Source: Melastoma dodecandrum (taxonomy: Eukaryota; Streptophyta; Magnoliopsida; Myrtales; Melastomataceae). From it: DNA of 64,000 nucleotides. Under the pieces are notes generated by a model that did not search any database, was not told the origin of the DNA, and saw only the letters and a list, made by a program, of their open reading frames with translations. Below, piece after piece: positions 1 to 9,773 of this stretch. Position numbers and translations under genes: made by a program. Positions within the stretch are counted from its first letter, which is position 1; the number at the start of each line of letters is the position of its first letter. The DNA lies in the NCBI GenBank assembly GCA_029817715.1, contig JARUPY010000455.1, forward strand, positions 67,001 through 131,000. The letters are read 5' to 3'.

Positions 1-1096
1 TATCATCCGCTGGATAAACCGTCATCTTGTGGCAGAAATCTTTAAGGTGTAATTCCGGGCACCACGTTCCACGGAATTTCTCAAACTCAGGCATCTTGAA
101 CTTTGGCGGGATCTGAACCTGAGGGACCTAGTAGTCACTGTACTCCCAGGTGTGGGTCTTGTACCCCTGGATCGCGTTGAGACGTTCTTCTGGTCTCACA
201 AAGCGGCGTGACTCTCCCTCATGCATGGAAGAGATCTTAGCTTCAAGCTTTGTCTCGAAGGCGTTCCGGCTTTGCTCCCCGAGGAGCTCATCAATGATAG
301 TCGTGTTACGCGTTCTGGGGTTAGGCGCAGACGACTCCGCATGTGGAGCTGAGGTTGTCATTGTTGGCGCATGAATTCCAAAGTTGAAGGAAGTAGCAAT
401 TGGAGGATAGAGAGTTGGCCCTTCTGTCAGCAAAGACGTCTAAATGTAGGGAGTTGGCCCAGGCATTGCTGGCATTTAGGGAGTTTACCCTAGTGTCGGT
501 GGTCGAGAGAAGTATGACGGCGCAAATGGACATGTTACGGTGGACGGTCCGGCCATGTTCGGAAGCGGGTACGAGTAAGGGTTGAATGCGGGTGGTGCGT
601 TTGTTGGCACCGAGGACCCAGGCATGTAAGGTGGTAGGTGCGGGTTGTGGGAGACAACAGAAATAGCAGGTGTAGCTGGTGGTTGCCGCTGGAGGAACTC
701 AGCCATCATCAATTTTAGAGACGATAGCTCGCGTGTGAGGGTTTCCACCTTGACTCCCAGGGAAGTATTGACTATGCTTTGGGCTGCCTCAGACATGTCA
801 AGGTTGAATGGTGATACCACTGGGGGAGCTTTCGATGATTCAGTCGCCGATGTCGTGAAAACCGTCAGAGGTGGGATGTAGACTGGAGCATTGACCCCGG
901 TTGTGGACGACCCGATGGTGAAGACTGGGGCTCTAGGAAAGAGCTCAGCGAGAACGGGTGACCTGGCAGGAGGGGACGATGGTGCTGATATTTGAACAGT
1001 TCCCGTGGTAGTGACAGATGAGACAGGAGCACAAGTGGTTGGAACAGCCTCAGTAGTTGAAGAAGTGGAGGTGCGACTTGAAGAGATGTTGGCCAT
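1..1096 (-). pseudogene. E1 gag, N-terminal part, broken
   Basis: A plausible start is the ATG at 1096-1094, beginning MANISSSRTSTSS. The product is Ser/Thr/Pro-rich with a short helical stretch (ETLTRELSSLKLMMAEFLQR), as in the N-terminal arm of plant Ty3 gag proteins. The frame is lost near 485-490. Gag-like reading resumes in other frames at 533-321 and then 433-128, where a stop at 128-130 follows THTWEYSDY. Past that stop, codons down to position 1 read as the conserved gag entry region (PPKFKMPEFEKFRGTWCPE and onward). So at least one frameshift and one in-frame stop are visible. The rest of gag and pol lies left of the window. Confidence 0.65.
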
Positions 1097-1401
1097 GGCT
1101 TCTCGGGTGGAACGGGTTTTCAAACGTTTTCTTGGTGAATCAATCTTGGCCGTTTGGTACCTTGGTTGGTAAAAGAATTGAATCAGCATCGAGCAATGTG
1201 ATGATATGTAATGATGCATGATGCATGACATGTCTAATGTAGGGATTGGATTGTTGTCACTCGAATTTAACCCCAAAAGAAAAGAAACGAATTAGATAGG
1301 AACAATAAGTTCGACATCTTCATCAAAGTTAAAATACAATCAACTGAAATGAAAGATAGAATGGGCTTGTAGGCCCGATAACAGTATGAAGACGTCGTCG
1401 A

Positions 1402-2575
1402 TCAGGTGTGATCCCACTGAGCGTGACGCTTCCTCCAGAAACGCTGAGACTGAGCTGTGCGATCCTCCTCCTCGGGTTCTGGTGGAAGCTCGGATATTTC
1501 TTCCGTGAGGGTCATCCATATGCGGGAGATGTGCACGATTACTCTCTGGAGTGACGTTTTGACTACCCTGTCGTTGAGGCTGAGGGGTCGGAAGAGCTGC
1601 TGTGGAGGTGCTCTGGACCTCGGAGTCAATCCCAGCTGGTGTCGAACCTGGAAGGGCGCGTAGTAGGAGGTGCCTCCGAACCCCATGATGGGAATGAAGT
1701 ATCCGTCTGTCGAGGAAGTGACGGCGTCATCCGTGTCGAAGCAGGGGGCTCTCTGGTAAAAGTCAGCAGTCCACTCCAACAAAGGTGCGTATAGGTAGGC
1801 AGGCTCGCTCCACGATGAGGGCTAGCAATCCCGGTGTGTGCTCCCTTGTGAAGGCTTCTCCCGTGATCCCGAGATGGGTGTAGAACCAAACTTGCAGTAG
1901 GGCCGGGCAAAAGGTCATCCTGTGGTTGCAAATTCCTCGCTTGGCTTCACGCACGATGTGGGTGAGGCTGAAGTTGGTTTCCCCGATCCGGTTGGGCAGG
2001 AAAGGAGCGCCTTCAAGTATAGCCTTGGTGATGTAGACAGCCCGCCTGTTGATTGTCTTCTCGTTTTGCGGGTACAGTATCGTCCCGACGAACAGTAAGA
2101 TGAACGCTCGTGCTAATCCCTGGCCTTTTCCTACGCACGGGTTATATGGCACAAGCTGCAGATCGATGACGTCCTTGATGCTGATATCTCCTTGGGAATT
2201 GAAGAGCCCGGGTACACTTGCCGATGAAATCTGAAGAAGCTTTGCTATGTACTCTTTCGGCTTGTCGATCCGAGGCAGGGGCAGTGTCCCCATGCGGTGG
2301 GGCATCTCAGCGAGGTTGATGTATTCCTCGTAGAGTGGCGTTAGCTTCAAGTCCCCGAAGCGAAAGACGAAGGCGTCTGGGTCCCTTCGTGCCACTAGAT
2401 TTTGTAGGAGGGCCCAATCCAGCTCCAGGTGCATGAGGTGAAAGAGTCCCTTGAGCTTCGACCGCACGAACTCGAGCTCGGATGGCCTCAGTAACGGCAA
2501 CCATTGGTGGAGGTCATGGGCGTTAGGCATGTTCTTTTGTCGTAGTGAGATGGGCTCCATTAAGTCTTCCTGCAT
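1402..2575 (-). pseudogene. E1 DUF7745-like extra gene, split by a frameshift
   Basis: Two overlapping minus-strand reading frames form one protein: 2575-1763 (from MQEDLMEPISL) and 1782-1402 (from LEWTADFYQRAP). The first holds an N-terminal helical part with the pattern FRFGDLKLTPLYEEY; the second holds the motif GFGGTSYYAPFQVRHQLG and an acidic tail. As I recall the family, this order (a PTIEEY-like motif, then GYAPLLVLRQ-like) belongs to the plant DUF7745 group, which resembles the plant mobile domain and often lies upstream of gag in Ty3 elements. One indel near 1770-1800 separates the halves. Its function is not known. It lies between the primer site and gag, in sense orientation. Confidence 0.6.
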
Positions 2576-3180
2576 AATAGGATGTCATTCGGAGATGATA
2601 ACATTCCAATCTCTAACCCTAGTATGGTGTGATTCAACATTCGATTTGTGCAATCGTGTTCAAGTAACAATAGAATGTATGCTACTACAAGAACAACTGT
2701 GAATTGAAATGCATTCTTGCGATTATGAATGTGTATGGATGCATTAAAGCGGTAAAAAGGGAGTAAGGGAAGGGAGAAAATGGGATTTGGAACCCCGTGA
2801 CCAACCCAAACCGCTACAAAATGAACAGAGTTAATGTCACGGTTATCACATACAAAACGTACCTGAACATGTCCCTGCACGAGTACCAGTCACTTAGTAA
2901 CAAGCAAATGCACGTGCGTCTGGTACTTGTAGTGGGCAAACAATTCTAGACTCGGATGAAGGTTTCTAAGACTTCCCTTGGACTAAGGGAGGCGGGTCCC
3001 GGTCCATAGCCTACAAGCCGTAGGAAGCAGCGAGGCCGTGCCTTTCGGTGACTCCCTAGAGATCCTAGTCTCGGGTATAGGGACTTACCCAGAAATGCCT
3101 AGTAAGCAATAAACAAACACAACCATGAGAGCAAACAAAAGGCACCGAGCCAAGCAAGTACATGCGCAATCAAGAACTCC

Positions 3181-3236
3181 CTTCCGCATGTGGATTAAAA
3201 ATGTAAGAGTGTCCGAAAAGAATCCACATGCGGAAG
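3181..3236 (-). repeat. Perfect 16-bp inverted repeat abutting the E1 primer site
   Basis: The arms 3181-3196 (CTTCCGCATGTGGATT) and 3221-3236 (AATCCACATGCGGAAG) are exact inverted copies around a 24-nt loop. The right arm ends one base before the primer binding site, so in element RNA the hairpin begins directly after it. Confidence 0.85.
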
Positions 3237-3254
3237 TCCCCAGCGGAGTCGCCA
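3237..3254 (-). promoter_or_regulatory. E1 primer binding site (tRNA-Arg type)
   Basis: On the minus strand the sequence is TGGCGACTCCGCTGGGGA. From memory this complements the 3' end of a plant tRNA-Arg (ending CCCCAGCGGAGTCGCCA), the primer used by Ogre-type elements. It fixes the element as minus-strand and places the LTR to its right. Confidence 0.7.
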
Positions 3255-3261
3255 TCCGGGA

Positions 3262-6258
3262 TGTACGCGCGCGGCGGTTCGGACGACCCGATGATCCGGG
3301 CCCGCTCCCCAAGGCCCCAATCGGTCGACGCCACGACTCGAACGTCGGACGCTGCGGAAGGAAATTGGGTGATCCCTCCCCGGGTTCCTAACTGGTCCTG
3401 CTCGGGCCCTCGCCAACCGTCTTTGTTTTCCTAAGAGGCGGCGGACGAAAGGCGGAGCATGATCCGAAGAAGGAACCTTTGGGAGAAATCGAGAGCGGCT
3501 CGTGTCGCCAGTCCCTCATCCAAAATGACTTCGCAAAATTGTTGTTTAACCTAGGTAAACGATTACGGAGTCGCCACCGACTTATTTTTGAAAACTGGTC
3601 TAAGTCGGAAAATCAGAGTAGGGTTCGGGTATCCCTAATTACTAACTCTTACACTTAAACATGCGAAAATGTGGCGTTTGCTCCAAAAGTTTGCTTTTGG
3701 TTAACGGGTGTTGGACCCAATCCGGGCATGACTCCGGACTCATGTCAATATTTTACGGGCGTTGGACCCGATTCGGTTTTTTTTTTACCTGAACTCATGT
3801 GTGCTGGTTTAGCAAACAACATGCAACGATAAAATCCTAAAAAAAAAGCCTAATAGCATGCACCGCAACCACATATCAAGTATTAAGATCAAAGGGAGCG
3901 GGGAAGGGTGGTGATCGTGGGCCTATGCACTTGGGCCCACGACCCGTTACATGTGGAAATAACAAAACATCGGGAGGCCCGCACCTCCCTCATGTATCTG
4001 ATATGACGGTTGGGGCCGCTTTATTATCTTGACATCGCGGTCTTTACACACGCGGAGAGATCCACGCGGTTTGATACACGCGCCTTCAAGTGGTCTTCGG
4101 TCTTTGGCCTCCATTTTGTTGGATCCTCACATTCCTCGATTGGTATTCATGCAAACCAAAGTGGATAGTGGTCAGAAAGTCTTAATTTAAATCGAATCGA
4201 ATGATTAAAACTTAATTGAGTAAGAGCGATACTTACGGGTCCGTTGAGTCAATCTCCGTAATGTAGGAGGAGAGTCATTGAGTATGTCCATGGTGAAGAC
4301 TTTGGTTTCTCGGATGATCCATGCGATTCTCGCGGTTTTCATACAGAACAACGAAAATTGCATTTTTTGTAACAAGGTTAGTAATCCCAATATGCAAAAA
4401 ATCATGAAATAAACACGAGGACGAATCAAGTGTGTGAAAATAAATACTGCTCAAATGGTGAAAATAATAAAAAGAATAAATATATGAATTATATAAATTG
4501 TTCAATGACAACAAAGCCCCGCAGCTAATTTTTTAAAAGAATGTCAATTGTTCAATGGAGTCCGAATTGAAATGCAAATTGTTATTGTTTTTTTGTCTAA
4601 AATAATAATCAGCAAGTAAATAAATGAATAAATTATCACACAAGGCTAAGTCGAAAAGATGTCGTAAAGGAAACCATCGAAAGAAATAGGAAATCATAGA
4701 AATCAAATTCATAAAAATAATAATAATAATAATAATAATAAACAATTAAAAAAAATAAATAAGCTGTAAAACATGAACGGGAGAGCGCAAATTACCTTGC
4801 TTCGGGGAATCTCCATGCGCCTTCCTTCTGTCGAAGGACCCAGAGAAATCAAGTCCCGGCGAATCGAGAATTTGAGGTAAGCTTGGACATCGGTGAAGAA
4901 AAGGAAGACGCCGATTCTGTGGGTTCGCCGTACGCCCTGTTTGTAAGGCTCCGGCTTGTGGGTCACCGTTTCCATTCTTGTTAGGCTCGGCATCGAGATA
5001 AATTCTCTCCCGACATCGAGCAGATTCAAGACGCCGAAGAGGACAGCCGGGTTGCTTGTAGTAACTGAGTGGGACCTCGCCGATTTCGCCAGTGAAAGAA
5101 TCTGGGATGGTGGTTGCTCTGGAAGGTTTATCACCGAAGTCGGATCTTTGGGAGACAAAGTCGGCAACGACTGTTGCTTGAGAAGCGTCAGGAGCTGGAT
5201 TGGGTCGCTGAAATCGGCAAAGTGGGAAGACCGCTTTGGGGTGCTTGTTGTCGTCGGGGCTGGAGTGATCTGGAGAATCGGCGTCGCCTTGTCGCTGCTG
5301 AGTCTAGGAGTTTGAGAAGCAGGGAACCGCCTCGGGATCTAGGAAAGTCAAGGGAGGACGTGAGCTCCGTCGCCGCTGTACTTAGTAGACATCGGGAGGA
5401 TGGCATGAAGGCGCCGCTGGTCCTTGGGGTCTCCGCCGTTGGGAGGATGACACTTTGGAGTGTTGATTCAGTTTGTTGTAGTCGAGACGTAAATGGCCAG
5501 ATCCTTCTGTCTTGGTTGTCTCGACGAGTGACGAGGTTGTCGACGACGAAGTTTGAGAACATAGTCAATCTGTTGCGGAGGGCGTTTGGACTGTCGCTGT
5601 AAAGGGGCATCGCCGACTGCTCCATGGACCTGTATAAACAAATAAAAAAAACATCAAGTGGAAAGGATGCCCCTTTGCAAAGCCAAGAGCTGTCGGGGGT
5701 GACGGTTGAAGGTTCTCTACTCCATGGCCTGCAATAGACGCTGAAGTTGAGTGACTAAAAGGCTCCGATTGCACTTCATCGCTGGCGTGGCCTCCTTCTG
5801 ATCTCGTATATTTCAGCCGATTGATTGAGCAAACACCTTGGTGTGGGTTGGCCGAACGGGGTCTCCATGTCTTTGGCATGGACGTACCTTGGCTGGAGGA
5901 TGGTGAGGATGTGGCAGGGGCGGGACCGCTGGTCTTTCTGGTAAGATTGTGGATGATTGGGTTCTCTGCCCGTGAGTCCTCTGTGTTCTCTGTCTCCTGG
6001 TCCGCCCCCCTTTGTAAATGCGTGTCCCCTCTTAAACTAAAGAGAATCCCGAAAAGGATCGTGTCTTGGAAAATTTCCAAAAATCTCGGGGAGGATCATG
6101 GAGAGGCCGTTGAGGGGGGCTGATCGTGGGATTCGAGTAATCTGGGAGATCGTTGAGCATGGGTGTGATTTGTCTGATGAGTTACTACCCAATTTGTTGG
6201 GGTTGTCGATTTTTTCGAGATTTCTGGAGTTTAGTAGGATCTCCTAAGTCAGGTGTCA
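3262..6258 (-). repeat. E1 putative long 5' LTR
   Basis: About 3 kb without a recognisable conserved gene. The minus-strand end at 6258 reads TGACACCTGAC; the other end is a CA seven bases from the primer site. Inside are a short duplicated motif (ACGGGYGTTGGACCCRATYCGG near 3700 and 3757), AT microsatellite-like tracts (TAA repeats near 4717-4740) and a GC-rich block at 4.8-6.1 kb. Several 100-170 codon frames in that block look like composition artefacts. A second GGTGGCGACTCC copy sits at about 3571-3582. The boundaries are inferred from one copy. Confidence 0.4.
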
Positions 6259-7014
6259 TAACCTATTTTTTTTAATTCTACAAAAATCACAAAAACACTA
6301 AAAAATTGAAAATCTTCAAAAAACATTAAAAAAATATAAATATTCCGAAAATCAATAAAATCATAGAAAATCATCAAAGATCAACAAAAATCCACGAAAT
6401 CGAGAAAAATCATAAAAAAGGATTTGATAAAATTAATAAATAGCTAGACCGGGAGGACAGACACGGAGAGGAGAGAAAGAAAAACAAAGGCTTCGAGTAA
6501 TAGGTGTTTGCCTCCATTAAACCCGACCAGATTCAAATACGTCAGGAGGGATGGTTCGAAGACATCGTCATCACATGGCTGCAACTCCATTGGATTGAAG
6601 GTTAGACCCAGCCGTCCCAAGTGTGAAAGCTTGCAAGCTTCCCCGCCAGTTCAATCCAGTGAAGTCCCTCCGAGCCAAGGACACAACAGCAACCCCTACA
6701 TGGCCCACGCAATCGTTAGCTTCCGCTGCCCGCTTACGAAGCTGCCATAGACTCCACTGCCGGGGTTTCTTCTGTCAACCGTCACTGCTGCCGTCTCCGA
6801 TCAGTCCCGCCTCACTGACTCCATGACCAGCGGCCTCTCCTCGCCGTCGTCCCCCACATCCAGCAGCAGCACCAGCAGCACCAGCAGCATCGGCAGTACC
6901 AGCAGCACCAGCAGCACCACCAGCAGCACCTGCAGCAGCAATACAGCACCAACCAAGCTCTCATTCGGATGGTAGTTCTCAGGGGCAGATTTTACCTGTT
7001 CCTTCTAGACAAAG
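6259..7014. other. Unassigned sequence with A-rich and CAG-repeat stretches
   Basis: Positions 6279-6430 are A-rich with a loose AAAATCA-type repetition. Positions 6858-6946 are a degenerate CAG/CAC triplet tract. No gene is recognised. Confidence 0.6.
6858..6946 (+). repeat. Degenerate CAG/CAC triplet tract
   Basis: Repeated AGCAGCACC units with single-base variants. It would code Ser/Ser/Thr, Gln/His or Ala-rich runs depending on frame, but no gene around it is recognised. Confidence 0.8.
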
Positions 7015-7376
7015 CACTGAACCATCAGCAACTTGTCGAAGAGGGACGATCTGGCCATCCGGATTTTCTCGATCCTCTCGAGTCTTGCTTGGGAGATAAG
7101 TTGCGGAATTCAGACCCTTCTATCACGGCACAGTCATTGGTTTCGTCGCCTGGTCTGAGTATCCAACACTCCGTCGCGATTGCTTTTGCTGTGAAGACGT
7201 TGTCACCCGTAATCATCTTGATGCTCACCCCGGCATCCTGGCACGCCTGTACAGTAGTCTTCACACCGGGTCTGCGTGGGTCCTTAATATCAATCAGTCC
7301 TAACAACGTCAGACCATCTTCCTTCAGTCACCTCCATTCTTCCTCTGCATCAATCGGACCTAGTCTTGAGAAGTAA
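7015..7376 (-). pseudogene. Fragment of a plant autoinhibited calcium-transporting ATPase (ACA type)
   Basis: The minus strand encodes part of the cytoplasmic P and N-domain region of a P2B calcium ATPase. Visible patterns are LKEDGLTLLGLIDIKDPRRPG, then VSIKMITGDNVFTAKAIATE (the family MxTGDN motif), then an IEKIRMARSS stretch and DKLLMVQC. Three breaks are seen: an in-frame TGA at 7330-7328, a frameshift near 7077-7094, and a stop just after MVQCFV near 7010. Similarity ends on both sides, so only about 115 codons remain of a protein of roughly 1000. No introns or flanking exons were found. It is probably a captured or degraded gene piece. ACA12/13-like or ACA8-10-like origin cannot be separated. 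Confidence 0.85.
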
Positions 7377-8785
7377 AGTTTTTTTCCCTCTTTTGACTTA
7401 TTTTTATTTATTCTGATGATAGAAATTTTGCCTGTGAGTTTGCGTTTATTATTTCTGTTCTTCTTGCGAAAATTCCCTTGGGAATGGTTTCCTCTCCGTT
7501 ACGTGGATTGATGATCTATACCTTGGTTATCAATTTTCCTTTTAAAAGTTGTATTTCCGTGTAAATCCTCGCTATCTTCTTATGCGAAAATTTCTAAAGT
7601 ATTTCATTCTTCTTAAAAATGTTTTCAACCTCTTTTTAATTTATTTCTTTTCAATTGCCTTATAACATAACTTTAACTATTATCCATCGAGAATTCGTAT
7701 TAATTCAGTTTCAAAAATCTTCTTCGAATAGTTTACTTCGTTGTTTTACCTTTTCATGCAGACATCTACGGGACGTGCCTTATGGACAACCAAGACACAT
7801 ACCCCACTCACGCACCTCATTCAACGCATTCAAGACAACGGAGGTTACGAAGTATTCGAGGGATTATTTGGATTCTCAAAGATCAAGACCCTCTGAAGAC
7901 GGCTTCGCACTCATCAACGTTACGGCATCAGCGGGTCGTCAGGTTCCCCGTAAACCTATTATAAAACAGCACCGTGAACACGCTAACGGGAGCGTTTTAC
8001 GGAAAGCGAGAAATGGTACAACACCCGGTTCTCGCTTGAATTTATTTTTTGGCTTAGAAACTGCTAAGGGCATTAATTAATATATGTTGCTTGCATTTTT
8101 GCCCGAAAAAATCAACTTTTTAAGAAATATGTTATAAAGATGATTCACGTAGACATTTTAAGCCTAATGAGCTCGAGATCATTTTTTAATGTCAAACAAT
8201 TTCTTTTTCTAAAAACGAGCTCAAATAAAATCGGACATGAAACAACGATAAAGGCCCCCCTTTCTTTGTGATGCATACGATTTAGTAATCCATAATTCCC
8301 GAACATACGAATCTCTAGTTTTTCTAACTTAAACTTAAAATAAGTTAGTGGCGACTTCGATATTTTCAAAATCCGAAGCCTTATCATCAAAGGAGGATAT
8401 TCATTTTAAATGAAACCGAAAACGAAATCCACCCGCGACATCAGGGTCTTTTCTAGTGGTTAATTTGCACGATCGATATTCTATGTCATGCTGGAAGGAT
8501 AGACGAAGTGTGTCATCTCCTAAATACTATGCCAGCTGATGTAACCGAGTTGATGCTGTCCTTTCCTCAATTGGTTTTTTTATTTTTTTGTCAGCGGCGG
8601 AGGGTGAAAAGAAGCTATTCATGTCCGGGGAACAATGCAAGGCAGAAACAATACCAAGACACTGGGTTGCAGCAAGCTGTGAATAAAACTGGGAAAGGCA
8701 GTAAGACTCCAACATATCATCCCCATAGCCTTCCGGACCAGGTCTGTCTATTTTCCTTGTTTGATTAATTCCTTGCTTTTGTTGA
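7377..8785. other. Unassigned AT-rich sequence, probably old retrotransposon debris
   Basis: No conserved coding region was found. A GTGGCGACTTC motif on the plus strand at 8350-8360, preceded by AAAATAAGTTA, resembles a decayed tRNA-Arg primer site with an LTR end to its left. The short frames at 7655-8080 and 8508-8768 show no recognisable domain. E2 inserted directly to the right. Confidence 0.4.
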
Positions 8786-8903
8786 CTTGGTGTTGACATG
8801 GCAATTAATTTTGGGCCTGGGTTTAGAACAGAAACCCAGTAATCCCTCAAGTCATACTCCGAGTCGGCCCAAGATATAGTTGTCTAGGTCAACTCATGAC
8901 GAA

Positions 8904-8972
8904 GTCGACTAGGTCGACTTATGAACGGGGTCGACTAGGTCGACTTATGAACGGGGTCGACTAGGTCGACTC
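8904..8972 (+). repeat. 26-bp tandem repeat in the E2 LTR, 2.7 units
   Basis: The unit is GTCGACTAGGTCGACTTATGAACGGG, which I read starting at 8904, 8930 and 8956. Each holds two GTCGAC palindromes. The same repeat occurs in the 3' LTR near 20793-20861. Confidence 0.85.
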
Positions 8973-9267
8973 ACAATGAAGGAGTATGGTGATCAAAGTC
9001 AACCAAGATGACTCAACAGTAGCTAGGCCTACTAGTAGGGCCAAGTCGACGGAATTCTGGATAAGTCGACCAAGTCGGTCGTAGTCTGTACAGTCAAGTC
9101 GACAGGGTTGGAATAAATTTATCACATTTGTTAAGGATCGTAACTGATCCTATTATCCAGGAACGTGATCCCAAAGATCAAGGAGGTTGTTCAAACACTC
9201 CCACGATGTTAGGGATCACGATCTGCAACACGATCTATCTGTTACGTGTTAAACACGTACAAATCCT

Positions 9268-9277
9268 CTATAAATAG
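9268..9277 (+). promoter_or_regulatory. E2 LTR TATA box
   Basis: CTATAAATAG lies about 480 bp before the LTR end and is repeated at 21160-21169 in the 3' LTR. It is the likely core promoter for the genomic RNA. Confidence 0.7.
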
Positions 9278-9752
9278 CAAAGGAATATTTCAAGATAAGT
9301 AGACGACCACACACAGCCAAAACACTGAAGTTTGTACGTCAACCTTAGGAAATTAGATACCTCGACCCGGTTTGTAGGTCAACCTCCCTCCACCAGCAGA
9401 GTGAGCTCGTAGGGCCTTTGCCGTCAACCCCCGCCAGCGACACCACCGACGGAGTGAGCTCGTAGGGCCTTCGTCACAGCCTCCCGCCAGCGACCACCAC
9501 CGACGGAGCGAGCTTCCAAGGCCTTCGTCACAAGTTCTCCACCGTCACAGATTTCCACGTCGTCGTCAATACTTGCGTTTTTTTCCATTTTTAATGGCTG
9601 TAAGCCCTGTTTCCTTTATTCATTAAGATTGTAAGACTTGCATTTGATTTCAATAAAATTGTGCATCTTCTTACTGGCGACCACAATACAACTACTGTGA
9701 GTCCTTTGCCAAATATTTCCGACGTGATCCGTTCTGTGCGCGAACACGTTTT

Positions 9753-9770
9753 TGGCGACCACAGTGGGAG
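9753..9770 (+). promoter_or_regulatory. E2 primer binding site
   Basis: TGGCGACCACAGTGGGAG begins six bases after the LTR. From memory it complements the 3' end of a plant tRNA-Arg with ACG anticodon (ending CCCACTGTGGTCG plus CCA). The gag ATG follows at 9774. Confidence 0.7.
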
Positions 9771-9773
9771 GAC

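Larger units (their letters stand above)
1..6258 (-). mobile_element. E1: 5' portion of a Tat/Ogre-like Ty3/Gypsy LTR retrotransposon
   Basis: Reading leftward on the minus strand, the order is a long putative LTR (about 6258 to 3262), a primer binding site, an extra DUF7745-like gene and a broken gag that continues past the left edge. A long LTR, a tRNA-Arg primer and an extra gene before gag fit the Tat/Ogre group. The LTR limits are inferred only from TG/CA ends: TG at 3262 just after the primer site, and CA at 6258. No second LTR is in the window to confirm them, and no target-site duplication could be checked. All coding parts carry frameshifts or stops, so this copy is dead. Confidence 0.6.
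8791..9746 (+). repeat. E2 5' LTR (956 bp)
   Basis: It starts TGTTGACATGG and ends CGAACA. It has a TATA box (CTATAAATAG, 9268-9277) and a possible polyadenylation signal AATAAA at 9652-9657. GTCGAC-rich 26-bp repeats lie in the upstream half at 8904-8972. The matching copy is at 20680-21639. Confidence 0.95.

Noticed and set aside
5188..6080. Overlapping frames of 145-171 codons in the E1 LTR
   Set aside because: No domain, Ser/Arg-rich in every frame and matched by equally long frames on the other strand, as expected from GC-rich sequence.
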